Below, piece by piece: positions 11,513 through 22,814 of a DNA stretch of 64,000 bases; positions within the stretch are counted from its first letter, which is position 1; each line of letters begins with the position of its first letter. Under the pieces are notes generated by a model that saw nothing but the letters and a program-made list of their open reading frames with translations, was not told where the DNA came from and did not search any database. The stretch comes from Macrocybe gigantea (taxonomy: Eukaryota; Basidiomycota; Agaricomycetes; Agaricales; Callistosporiaceae): positions 434,001-498,000 of the forward strand of contig SJRY01000260.1 in NCBI GenBank assembly GCA_011319805.1, read 5' to 3'. The position numbers and the translations under genes are program-made.

Positions 11513-12679
11513 TCAGATGGGGCCGAGACAGGCGGAAACCTGGTGAGCGCTCACATCGACGTTAGTCCACTGGATAATGACATCTTTGACCCTCTGCTCA
11601 AGAGCCTTTTTGCATAGGTCGCAGCTTAGCTGCTGTTGCATAGGCTTGAACACAGAACGTATTGTGAACGTCGACGTATCTGCGCCTCGCCATGTCAGCA
11701 TCGCCATTCCTTAGAGCAAGCAAGGAAACTAAGTCCATATCCAACACTCGCCTGGCTTGGCGTCCCATGCGAGATACGCGGTGACGAGCGCCCACGCTCT
11801 CGTAAGCTTCTTTTGTTCGCTGAAGCTGCACTCGAGCACGGGCGGATGTGACTCGGGTGGGTTGAAGAGTATGTCCCTGAGCGAGCGCAGACGGAGGAAG
11901 TGCAGACGCACGAGACGCTTGAGGTACTTTGCGCCAATCCGCTCCGCCGTCTCGTCCGAGATGTCGGCGAGGTTATACGAGAGAAGGTGCGTAGATGCTG
12001 CCGCGGCAATGTCCTCGAGGCCGTGCCGTGCGGCAAGCGCGTAGAGCTCGAGCGGGAAGAGAGGTGCAAAGGACAGGAGGAGCTCGTGAAACGGGTCCGC
12101 GAACGTGACATGCACCCGCGGGTCGATGCCGTATTGTGGCAGGCGGTCGAATGCGGTTTCAATGTCGGCAAACGTCGGTTGGTTCTGTGCGCATGAGAGG
12201 CCGTAGAGCAGGTGCAGCATGATGTTGAGCACCGTCGAGGGCTCCGGTACGGAGATACATACGTTGCGGCAAAGATCTGACGTAAGTGATACCAGAAGTA
12301 ATGGCTCAAACGCGCACTTGCTAGTACGCGTGAGGACGGAGGAGTGCACATAGAAGATGACGCCATCGGAGGAGGAGAACATGGTGTCAAATGGGGTATC
12401 GTGCGCGCCGGGAAAGAACGCGGTCGAAACAGAGAGGATGTACTCCTGCTCGAGGGGCGCAACCTCGTCAGGAAGCTCCTGCGGAAATGGATTAGGTTGG
12501 GCGTCATCACAAGAGAGGGTTGAGGTGGAAGCAGCCGGCGAACTCATCAGGGCGGGCACTGCGCAGTAGTCCACAGGGATAGGGGAATGTGGCTCGTCGA
12601 AATACGACGACACGATGTAGTCTGATGCAGAGGGCAGCCCCAGCAAGTGGGGCATGCCGTCGACCATTGGAGAAGCCAT
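11513..12679 (-). CDS. BTB/POZ-domain protein 1 (364 aa), GC-AG intron
   Basis: Exon 1 (12679-11752) gives a low-complexity N-terminus and then the Agaricomycete-type BTB core SSDGVIFYVHSSVLTRTS, followed by helical sequence (LNIMLHLLYGL, LELYALAARHGLEDIA). Exon 2 (11679-11513) adds SVFKPMQQQLSCDLCKKALEQRV, a CxxC-containing tail common in these proteins. The only join that keeps the exon 2 frame uses a GC donor (CCAG then GCGAGT at 11751-11746) and a GCAG acceptor at 11680. BTB domains mediate dimerisation or cullin-3 adaptor roles; in mushrooms this family is large and its function unknown. It resembles two other BTB genes in the window. Confidence 0.8.
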
Positions 12680-12752
12680 GGGGAGATACGCTGAATGTGA
12701 AGCGAAAAGGCCGATGGTCTTCCTACCAAAGGGAAAGAGTTGAGCATCTTAT

Positions 12753-13091
12753 ATGCCCAGGCCGAACTGTAAGCCTCGTTCCATGACCGAGGAGCTTCTC
12801 TTGTCTTTACTGGGGCAGCGAGATCACCCAGATGACTCGAATCTGGCAAGCCAATGGACCTGGGATCGTTCTCGTCTCTCGAGAAGGCTCCGATGGGAAA
12901 TACGAACCCGGATCAAGGAACTGAAGAACGAAATATCGGAAAGACGCGTTCGACAAATGATTGGATCACAGCGCGAGGCTGTTCTGGAAGACGCTAACTC
13001 ATTGCTGCGCCTAGATCCACAAACTAAGCGTATATCCTTTCACCAAAGGTTTATCGACAAATGTCTATCAAGACCTCCATGTGCTCCATGA
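12753..13091 (+). CDS. Possible small charged protein, divergent from BTB gene
   Basis: A 112-codon frame starting 73 bp beyond the BTB start codon on the opposite strand. From its second Met it reads MTEELLLSLLGQRDHPDDSN, then a charged helical stretch (RWEIRTRIKELKNEISERRV). Composition is protein-like but no family is recognised and no splicing evidence helps. It could be a short gene, an exon or chance. Confidence 0.22.
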   Translation: MPRPNCKPRSMTEELLLSLLGQRDHPDDSNLASQWTWDRSRLSRRLRWEIRTRIKELKNEISERRVRQMIGSQREAVLEDANSLLRLDPQTKRISFHQRFIDKCLSRPPCAP

Positions 13092-16000
13092 CTTTTGCAT
13101 TTACGCAGAAAATAGCTAGAATCTAGGCTGCAGACTTCTGGCCCATCATTTGTTTTTGACAGGGCAAGGTGCCAATACACGTGTAGGTCATTTTGCTTTA
13201 CCACGAGCATGTCATGAAATGTTTTCTGATTTCAGCCGTTCTGGACTCGAGTTTCGAGCCCAAATGCGTACATAGGTACACATCTCAAAGTCCGATATTG
13301 CCCACCCATGAGATACCCGGTCAGCCGTTGCATATTCAAGCGGCGTGCCGCAAAAGCTTCCGCTTGCTCGCCGCGGCCGAGGCATGAATTCACTCACAAC
13401 GATAGATTCCGTTGGATCATTCCAAATGTCGATAACATCATGTTCCAGACCTCCTCTGAACTGCAGTTGCTCTCGCACCCTTGTCATTTGCGGATAACAC
13501 TTCAACCAGGCAGCTTGAGGTACAGGTGAACCGCAGAAAGCCCATCTACAGCACATATGTGACAATTCTTTGTCCCCCCGCACCCCGTTGACTTTCCATC
13601 TCGTTCATTTTGCACCTCCCTTCTTTATCCGATGAATCAGAGGCAAATCGCGAAATCATGCATCTAGATATTGCCTTTTCTGTTTTTTTTTTTGTCGGTT
13701 CAGGGTCGATCACCAATGATTTGAGTACTGACAACCAGTTGTCTGTCTGGATTTACACGCATCGATCATGTGCGCCAGCTGTTTGATCGCCTTTCTCGGC
13801 ATCATAGGCGAAGTTGGTCAACAAATCTTGTCTCGTCTCTTGTTTCTCCACTACGCTCCTTCCCCACTAGAAGCTCCTTCTCTTCCATCTGCTTCTGTTT
13901 CAACTCCACTTATGTCGTTTTGTCATCTCATCTAACATTGTTCATCTCAACTCCAACTTCTCTCTGATAGCTGCGTGGAAAAAGACGTGATTGGAGAACT
14001 GGTCGACGACCCAGGCGTCCAAAGCCAGCTTGTCGCCGCCTTCCCCATTTCCTCTTCGAACGAGGTTCTGCTCCCCTCAGCCCTGCACGTAGAATCGTGT
14101 GCGATTAAAGCCTCTCGATTATTTTCTTCGCGTAACGTGGCACCCAATCGGCGTTAACGTCCGCTGAACCTTTTCTTTGCATTGCACAACAAGAACTTGA
14201 ACGTTGCCCGAAAATCCTCGTACGCTCGGATCATTGGATTGAGAGTCTCCTGCTATTTTTACAGGACTGAAAAGCGGCGATACACGGCTCAATGCCGTTC
14301 TCCGCGGACATACGATACCGAAACTCGGAATGATATCCTTCTACGCTGGTTTCATTCCAGTGTCAAAATTTGCAAAAAGGAAGATTCGAACGCCACTGAA
14401 GGCCTCTCGCTTCTCACCCGTTGGCAAACAATCTACCTCTTCAGCGCCACAACTCCACAGCTCCGCTGAATACTTCTCCTGCTTTTTCCGGACCCTGCGC
14501 TCGTACGCTAGTGACTCTGACACTGCCGCCGGCATGAGCCCCCTTCGAGCGATCGACCCGTTGCCGCACTCGGCAAATTGATCTGGACGAGTGGGACCTT
14601 CCCTTCTGGGCGTTCCGGGTCCGTCTGGATCTTGCTGCCTATCAAGGATAGGCTCCGAGATGGGCGTGGGCGTCATCGGATGTGCGGGTGGAACATTCGT
14701 GAAGGCTGCGTATATGCTAATACGACCACGGAACCATTAAGAACCCGCCACCGCCCTTGACCATTGCTTGTTGCGCTCCAAGCTCCCTTGGAGGTGAAAT
14801 GGAACCGACGAGAAGCTCACTTCTGTCTCTGTCTCGCTGAACCACGCAGACCTGCCATGCGTGGCCAACTGCTAATACCCTCGGATTTGTGGAGAATCAT
14901 CCACCACCCGCCCGCTTGACCCTACTTGGAGCTCAGGAGCGCGACATCGCTAGAGGGAGAGGCACTGACCTGAAGGCTCCTGCGCACTTGTTCCGGTGGT
15001 CGTTCCGTAGTGACACCATCGCCGGGGACCCCGCTGACATGGACGGGCTGAAAAGCGAGAGCGAAGCCACAAGCAAGAGACGATGGACTGACCTTGATCA
15101 GCATCGACACTCCGCCCAACGGCCAAGTCTGAGCAAGACCTTGCGTATCATTTGCTGACCGGCCCCCAAATCAAGTTGCGAAGTTCAGAGTACAACGAAG
15201 CAATTTGTCATTGCTTCAGACGAATAAGGAGCGCACGAGCTGCTGAATCCTATCCGCTGTTGGGCTGGAAATGAGCAGCGCATGCTGGTACTTTTGACAA
15301 CCTTTCTATCCTGGAGGAAGAAATGTCCCCCAGGTGTTACGATGTGCCCTCTTTCGATGTCTTGCCTTTCATGACCCCCGGACCAGAATTAGCGTCGCAT
15401 GTGCGTGTGGTGATCATAGTCCAGACCCCAGACACGGAAGGTCTATCCTGCTTGCCTCGTCTGCTTTGAACTTGAAGGCGATATTGCATCCTCTGTCAAT
15501 TGATATTCGGATTACATATTGAAATCTACCTTGCCTCTACAATTTCAACGCCTATTCCTTCTCGCACGCCGGCACGGAACGTCTGTTTATCGTCGTAGCA
15601 TCCCTTGGCTGACCTCGCAAGTTGGTGACGGTGGCGTCGTCGGATGCTTCCTCACGCGTACCTCTGTCAGTTCTGCGTCGGAATTGTTCGTGAAAGCCTT
15701 GCACCGCACTTCATGGACGAGTCTTGCAATGATAATTGACGTATTCATCTGTGGACGCCTTAAGTCCCGAGAGACCACGATCCCTGCTGTGAACGCAGAG
15801 TGCTACGCGGTCATCGGCGTGGCAAACCAGAATAGTCTTGCCATGTTCTTGCCTTTACGCTGCCGGGTATTGTTGAATGGGTAGCACCCTGGTGGTGACC
15901 TGTGCAAAGGCTGTACGAAGCGACCAGAGCGCCGAGTAGGGTCAATGTGAAGGGATAGGTTTGTGGCTAGAATTGGCCTACCATTTCGGGCCGGCGAATA

Positions 16001-17150
16001 AGCCTGGCAACATTCGAGGACGCTTCTCGCAAAGGCCGGTGAGCACGCCAGTTCGTTCGGGCGCATCCAAACTTGGTGTTCCAGATTGAAAGGTCTGGGT
16101 CTTGTTAAAAGTTCCATTCAAATCGCAATCGCAAAGATGTCTTTGAAAAATAGTCGAATTTACCGCATATCCATGGCAGGGCGGGCACGTTCAAGGGGGA
16201 CATGAAATGTTTTTGGAGGGCTGATCCGGTTGCAGTTGGTGGTAAGACGTGGGCTTCAGTTGCCCGATCATGATCTGATCAAAAACGGGTTTAACGGCAC
16301 AACACATGGCGAGTATTTCCTTTTCTTCCCATCAGTTTATTCCTCCAGAACATTTTCAGGTTCTCTGGCCACGTATTGGAGAAGGCTTACAATGTAGAAT
16401 GATCGCCATGAAGATGTGTCAGTTCGAAGTGTCGGTGTCATGACACGGGTGCAGTTCTTTGTGTCGCTTAAACTCAATCAATCTCAGGGTTCTGCCTGCC
16501 ACCGCTCCGAATTCGTCGATCGCCGTGCCTGGGGAACCATCGATAGATTTTTCAGGAGCTTTCTACACGACAATGTAGGGAAACGCATGCATGAGCAACA
16601 TTCGTTCTGTGGGCGGCACCGGAGTGCTGGAAACCTTTTTGACTGTGCAAAACGTTTGGTCACTTCTCCGGGGCAAGCGTACTCGGCTTTTCCTTGGTAA
16701 CGGCGCCCTTTTGTCCATTCCGGAGCCTTGCGACATTTTGGCTGATTTTTTTTCGGGCCACAAACCAAAATGTTCTTTGTTCGCACATGTCGATGACGTC
16801 AACCACCGTACGTTTGGATCGCACAATGTCACATCTGGACAGTGACTCACAAAGGACTTCGATTGACTGCGACCGAAGAACAAATTTCTGTGAGGCGCAC
16901 AGTGAGAGATGCAGGACCTTTTATCATTTCAAATCACTAATCAACGCCCCGCAATGGATAGACAATGAGATTCTACTTCGACGTTTTGACCGTCCTGGAG
17001 TTTAGCCCACTTGGGAAAACTTCAACTTGCCCACTTTGCGAGGTCAATTCCACTGTCAGACCTATTTAAGACGGGACAGATTCGTTATACCCCCCAACAT
17101 CGTCTTGCTTTGTCGTCCTTGTCTCAAACTCGCAATCTTGTTCTTCTGCA
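13092..17150. other. Intergenic, no supported gene (4 kb)
   Basis: No frame in this stretch has a domain, a convincing start and splice sites. Open frames at 14341-14676 (-), 15803-16117 (-) and 16563-16883 (-) are of chance length. The right end is the promoter of the zinc-finger gene starting at 17151. Confidence 0.45.
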
Positions 17151-19141
17151 ATGACCATTTCATCTTTCAATGCATCTGTCTGCGGTGGACATGACTCCCA
17201 ACTCGATTGGGATGCGTTTTTGAGACATTTCGGTCTGGAATCGAACCAAAGCGAATTGTGGGTAGGCTTTCTGTGACGCACATCGCTGTTTGCTGACGCA
17301 CAACGTGTTTCAATTAGGAATGAGGACTTCACTCTCCAGACCCAGCATGCTGCCGCAGAACAGCTCCCCGGTCCATATGAATTCACCGCACCCCCTGCTT
17401 CATCATTGACAAGTCACGGTATGATGACCCAATATTTTGCTCAAAGCTTGGGGAGGCAATCCATTTTTGGGCAATTGGATGCGGACTCCAGCCAGAACAT
17501 GTAAGTATGCTTCCGGCGACGCGCATCGGTATTGTACTGACGCTTCACAGCTATGACGACGCGTATTTTTCTGTCCCCGTTGCTGCGGAAGAGCAAGTTC
17601 CTCGTTCACAGCGCGACGTCACGGCGCTAGGAGCATGGAGTTTTGACGCGATCGACCGGTTGTCCCAGTCTATTTCTCAGAGTTTGGAAGCCATCTACAG
17701 GCAGTCGTTTCCCGATGAAAACCTGAACATCTCGTGAGTAGGCTTCTAACGAAATGCATCACTATTGTACTGACGCGCAATGCCTCCAAATAGGTACAAC
17801 GGCGATCTTCCTGCTGCTGAACAGCAGCTCCCCGGCGAACACCAAGTTCCAGATCCAGTCGCCTCCTCATCGACCTCTCGCGGGACCCACGTGGCCTTCG
17901 CATCTCCTACATCGCCAGTCCAACTCCTCACGGCGTCCCACACAGCCTATCCAGCCGCTCCCAACACCCCAGCGCAGTATATCCCACAAAACGCCCCCTT
18001 TCTTCCCCAACTGCACATGGAAGAAGCGGCCTCGTCCTCGACGGCCGTGTCCACGCGCCCACGCGCTCCGTTGCAATCGACGCAGCCGTCGAACTTGCCG
18101 CCTGCGCTTCCACGATCGCCGGGATCACGCCCCAAGCGGCGCAAGACTTCTCCCAGGACCGCGCCATACAAGCGGAGCCAAAGACCTAAGAGAGCCAAAA
18201 ACGAAAGCAACCCAATCTCCTCCTCATCGTCGTTCTCCTCGCCTTCGGGGTCAGCTGCGTCTTTGACAGATTTACCGAACCTGTCGGACTTGGCCTTCCT
18301 GCTCCGGGGTGAGCTATACCAGGCGAAGGTCTTGCCCGACTATTCCGCGTCCCTCGCCAACAGAGGACATTCTGCTGGGATTACCTTTCCGATGCCAGGA
18401 TTGGCCATCCTGCCTCACTGCCTTCCTTCGCAGCAAGCGTACGAAGGGATGAGCAGGGACATGCGCCCGCTGTGGGACGCGATCGCCACATGCCACGATC
18501 ATGGCCTTAATGCCCACACGATCGGGGGGGTGTTGAAGCTCCTTAAACCCCGACAGCCTGAAAATTTCAGGCATGCCGTCGGGTCCGTCGAGACATGCCG
18601 CTGGCGCGGGTGCAATGAGCAGTTCCGGTTCCAGCACGCAGCGAGGTCGGGAAGCGAGCGGGAGAGCGATGAAGAGATGCTGAAAAGAGTCTATGGGGAG
18701 ATGGAGGAGCACATCGCACAAGTTCATGGAGAGGCCGACACCTGTGCGTGGGTAGTAGGACGGGGGAGGCTCGTCGACCGCAGCGGTTGGTACGGCGAAG
18801 GCGGAGGAGACGGAGCGGAGGGGACGCAGGAGGAAACACAGGATGAAAATGAGATCATTTGCGGGACATCCCGCAAAGATACCAAGGGCATAAAAAGGTG
18901 CCTTTGGGCACATCTGCGTTGCAGAGCACTTTGCCGGCTCTGCAATGCTTCTTTTGCCAGAGACGACGAGCTGAAGAGGCACGGACCGATCTGTCCTGCG
19001 AAAAGCAACAGCGACGATGGCAGGCCTACGCCGCCTGGTCCGAATGCACCGAGCCCGGACGAAAATCGGCCTCCGAATGCACTAGTAAATCACTCGTCTA
19101 GTCTGAACAACGCTATGATTGGCTATTTTTCATACCGTTAG
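17151..19141 (+). CDS. Zinc-finger-like protein A (606 aa) with repeated N-terminal exons
   Basis: Exons 17151-17257, 17318-17500, 17551-17733 and 17794-19141 join in phase. The N-terminal half is disordered (Ser/Pro-rich, basic patch RPKRRKTSPRT). The C-terminal half has two Cys/His clusters: CRWRGCNEQF followed by MEEHIAQVH, then KRCLWAHLRCRALCRLC and FARDDELKRHGPIC. Spacing fits a C2H2/C2HC-type fold, so a DNA-binding role is inferred, not shown. The same architecture recurs in the protein at 22815-24498 (shared HAVG-V--C-W--C block). Exons 2 and 3 are both exactly 183 nt, and the three introns resemble one another, pointing to exon duplication. The gene is tail to tail with EFM7, 128 bp apart. 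Confidence 0.8.
17258..17793 (+). repeat. Tandem exon-intron modules inside zinc-finger gene A
   Basis: Introns 17258-17317, 17501-17550 and 17734-17793 share a GTRRGTAKGCTT start, a GCATC-like centre and a TGACGC stretch before the acceptor. The two enclosed exons have identical length (183 nt) and phase. The sequence after each intron repeats a pattern: AAAEQLP, AAEEQVP, AAEQQLP. Exon ends also resemble each other (SIFGQLDADSSQN, AIYRQSFPDENLN). This is a diverged intragenic duplication. Confidence 0.65.
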
Positions 19142-19269
19142 ATCTCTCCTCTAATTTTTTTCTTTCACCGTAGTAGTTTATCAGTCATCTTACCACTTGT
19201 TCTGCATAGCATACATCATTTTTTTTATCGATAATTGTTTGCATCTGAAGCCATATTGTAGTTTTTGTT

Positions 19270-20424
19270 CTACATATGTCGACGCCAAAGCCGCCAACCG
19301 TGCACAGTTGCTCTGATCTCTTCCTCCCCAGGATCATCAGGAAACATGGGCTTCATGGACGGCGTGATTAGGCACGTAGGTAAAAACAAAATCAAGAGGA
19401 GCGCACCTCGAACGTCTGAGTGAGGATCTCGTCGCAGGTCCAACCTCGCTCTCTAGCCTTGGCAAAGAACTGCATGTCGCGGTGGGCCAGATATGGACGA
19501 TGGTGCGTGTAGAACACGAGCACGCTCGCCGAAGACAACGACATGGAGCCGTCCTTGTCTTGCGCGAGAGCCTGCTCGCAGGTCGCCAAAAGCGCGTCGT
19601 GCTGCGCGGACGCGACGGAGGTGAGCGCGACGAATCACGATGAGTGATCGGTGGAGAGGGGTGGGAGCCTCACCTGCGAGTGGTTGAATATGAGGTCGGA
19701 TAGTACGATTAGATCAAAGCCGGATCGTGCATCTGGGAGGGCGTCGAGAAGTTGCTTGACCGGCCGGCCCCAAATGTATCCCTTTTGTGGGCCATGAAGC
19801 ACGACGATCAGCAAGAAAGGACGACGATTCGATGGACGGAGCACCGACTTGGACAGACACGCGCGCGCGTTCGGCGGCGGAGAGGTTTTTTTCCACGTTG
19901 TGCCGCACGTTGTCGAGGAGCGCGGCGTCGGGGTAGTCTGTGATCACGACCTGCGCGAGGATGAATTTGGAAGATCTGAATGCTGGGATGGTCTAGGGAG
20001 GGAGGTTAGGCTTACGCGGCCGGCGTCGTTTTTAGCGGCGATGAGGCTAGGCAGCGCGCCGCCTGCTCCTAGCTCAAGGACGGTACGATCCCGGCACAGA
20101 TCTCTGCTGTTCGCGTCCAAGTATGATGCACACGCGCGAGCGGCGTTCCATCTATGATGAAATGAATGAACATTCCTGATAAACAAAGATATCTGAAGAT
20201 TGGTTGGACGGACAGATGGTTTCCCCAGAGAGGATGCGCGCCGACGAGCCGGACGTGGATCTGCCCCGACCCACGGACGTACACTTGGTAGCTCGGTTCT
20301 GGAGTCGGCGGTCTGGGCGGCTCCTTGCTGGGATGAACGATCGTTTCAGGCAAACGTCCTCGAGAGACAGACAATAACGCACTGTAAAAACAGCGTCGAG
20401 CGAAAGCTCTGAATCTGATTCCAT
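19270..20424 (-). CDS. EFM7: EFM7-type protein methyltransferase (277 aa), one frame break
   Basis: Six exons: 20424-20214, 20151-20016, 19950-19849, 19781-19674, 19601-19407, 19350-19270. The joined protein matches the EFM7/NNT1 family: PRPPTPEPSYQVY, LVGAHPLWGNHL-WNAARACASYL, the SAM-binding loop VLELGAGGALPS, VVITDYPDAALLDNV, GYIWGRPV, FDLIVLSDLIFNHSQ, and VFYTHHRPYLAHRDMQFF near the end. The last exon encodes PMFPDDPGEEEIRATVHGWRL, which fits the family C-terminus. In yeast the enzyme methylates the N-terminal glycine and adjacent lysine of elongation factor eEF1A in the cytoplasm. Exon 1 needs one added base near 20383 to connect LSLDAVFT with ALLSVSRGRLPET; exon 1 length (211) confirms that one base is missing. 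Confidence 0.88.
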
Positions 20425-22814
20425 CGTTTGTTGTACTTATGATAGCGACGAAAGAAAGTAAAAAGAAAAATCAAATGGATTTGTAATGCGTGCAAGTATA
20501 TTCGTCAATCTCATGCAAACAGTTTCTGTTGTGACGTTGAAAACCCTATCCTCTCTATCCGTTCCAATTGCAAGAGTCAATTAGGCCGAAGTCAACGAAG
20601 CGTATGTCAAGTCGCTCCATGAAAGTCGTTTTTTTTTTTTTTTTTTACCTCGCTAACCTATTCAACGGTATGCCACGTTTACTTGCGCAAATCCTCAGTC
20701 TTGCAAAACGAGTATCTCCGAAATGTCCATTGCAGCCACTGATCGGGAAATATGCATTCCCCCTCTTTCGCGGTGATCGGAATTTTGCATTTGTCTCAGC
20801 CGACGGAAAGTAGGGACGCCGAGTTCGGCAGTTCCGGATTATTTATAAGCCGCACGAAGTCGTCCCACGCGTGCTTAATCATCGCTTGCGAGAATCAAAC
20901 ACATTTTTTTCTCTTCAAATTCTACCCCTGCTGCCGGGACGCGTCTTTTTTTTTTTGGGTGCCATATCTTGGCTTTTCGCGCTTCTCTGAGCAAGTAGCT
21001 TGTCACCGGGATGACGATATGGAACAAGATAGGAAAATCAGTGGGAGACGCTTATGGTGTCGTTGTCCAGCTTTTACTAAGCATGATCTCTTCTGACTGA
21101 CTCGAAGCACTTTTCAGTGATGCCCAAAGGTACATTGATTCTTCTACGCTTTCTGGGACATACGAAAATCAGCGTGTGTGATGCTCATCTTAGCCACTCA
21201 ATGGTTTCTCACGCTACTGTTGCCACCATGCTGCTGAGGACTTCACGATATTCCCTCGATGCATGAATATATTCCGGTCCAACCAGTCGTGATATCTGAT
21301 TTTCGTTGACACTTTTGTATGGATGGTAAGTGCTCGGTCGAATTCAGATCAAGCTTCACCTTCTCGTACCAGGCTTTGAAACTGTATCCAGCTTTGACCG
21401 CGCTTTGACGCGTCATATATGCCCAGTGCGTGAATATTCTTTGTGCGGTGAACTGTGGTGATGCGTATAACCAGCCTCCATTTTACCGCAGTGACTTGCT
21501 GTGACGTTGAACGCTGCCAAGGTTCTGTCTTCCTCTTGGCCCTTTGGCAAACTGGAAAGTATTAAAGGGGTAGGGTGTGTACTCAGGATGACGTTTGATA
21601 TTTTGATGGCGATGACCTGCCGGGCACAATGGAGGCACTTGCACTGCTTAGACAAGCCAAAGACTCGCCTTCGCACGAGGCATAGCTCTTGGTTTCCAGA
21701 TCTTCAAACGGTAATCTCGAGAGCTTCGTGGGCATGACGTCAAGCCAAGCAAGCCATTCCGAGCCATGTATACTTTTTTCCGAGACCAGGAGAAGGCGTA
21801 AGCGCAGTACGATCCTGCCCGAGAAGATTTGTCCCAGTTGAGGGTGGGTCTGATCGCGTCGTACGCCTTCCAGCGTTTGCGGAATATATCTATCCTTGAT
21901 GATGTGTCAACCGCGTTATTAATTGCTCAAAGGATCATCATATAAGAAGACGCACCGTGGCTGCGCCACCGTACGACATCTGGGAATAGCTTTGGCTCCA
22001 CTGCGCGTCTCTGATTGTCCTACGCCTTTCAGGATCCCTAGCTGATTTGAAGACTTTACCCAGTCGAAGAGGGCGGCGCGCACCACCCGCGTCGTAGATC
22101 TGTGCTTGGCTTGCTGTTGAGTTGCCGGACGATAATTAGGTGGGGAACGCTACACTCTCGCTCGGTCGACGCGCATGATGTCTGGGGCTTTGCGACTGCT
22201 CGGTGACCCACGCATTAGGTCTTTGGCTGTCTTGGGCACTTCATTGCCCTCTTCGAATGGTGTGTTCGCTGCTTGAGTTCGTCGGCAGAGCTAAAGTGTC
22301 CCACCCGGTCAAAGGGTGAAACCATGAGCAGCTTCGACACGAACTAACTTTTAGCCCAGCGTCCCCTAACTCCCCCGCTCATGGGCTACACATGCGGGCA
22401 GCCTCTACTACTATCTCATCGCCCTTTGTCTCAAGTGCCCTCACGGAATGTTGACATCAACCTTCCGGGTCCGTGGGACGGGTAATTGGTCAAAGCTGAA
22501 TGCTGGGCCACTGTGTGCGGATTGCAAACAATGGGTCACGCAGTGCTGACGTTCCGAAGCGGGTGTGACGGGATCTGCGTCGCCCACACTTTGAAGTTGT
22601 GAAGGCTGCTTGGTTCACGGTTTTATTGTGTGACAAGACGCGTCGGTCACGCTTATATTTAGCTCTCTCGTTAAGTTTTCTTTCTTTATCCGTCCCACAT
22701 CTCTTAAGCGACTGCCTCAGAATCGTCTCCCCACTCTGCCGCTACACGCGTAAACCCACCACAATCCTCTTTCCTATCGTTAACTCACCCACACGATACT
22801 TGCACATTATCAAT
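20425..22814. other. Intergenic, no supported gene
   Basis: About 2.4 kb. It contains poly-T runs (about 20628-20646 and 20946-20957) but no frame I can support. The last 150 bases are pyrimidine-rich and look like the 5' leader of the next gene; an in-frame ATG at 22599 would extend that protein by 72 unlikely residues. Confidence 0.45.

Noticed and set aside
14341..14676. 111-codon frame on the minus strand
   Set aside because: Partly protein-like but isolated, with an equally long frame on the opposite strand and no recognisable motif.
22599..22814. N-terminal extension of zinc-finger protein B
   Set aside because: The in-frame upstream ATG lies before a pyrimidine-rich leader and would add a hydrophobic stretch unlike the rest of the protein.
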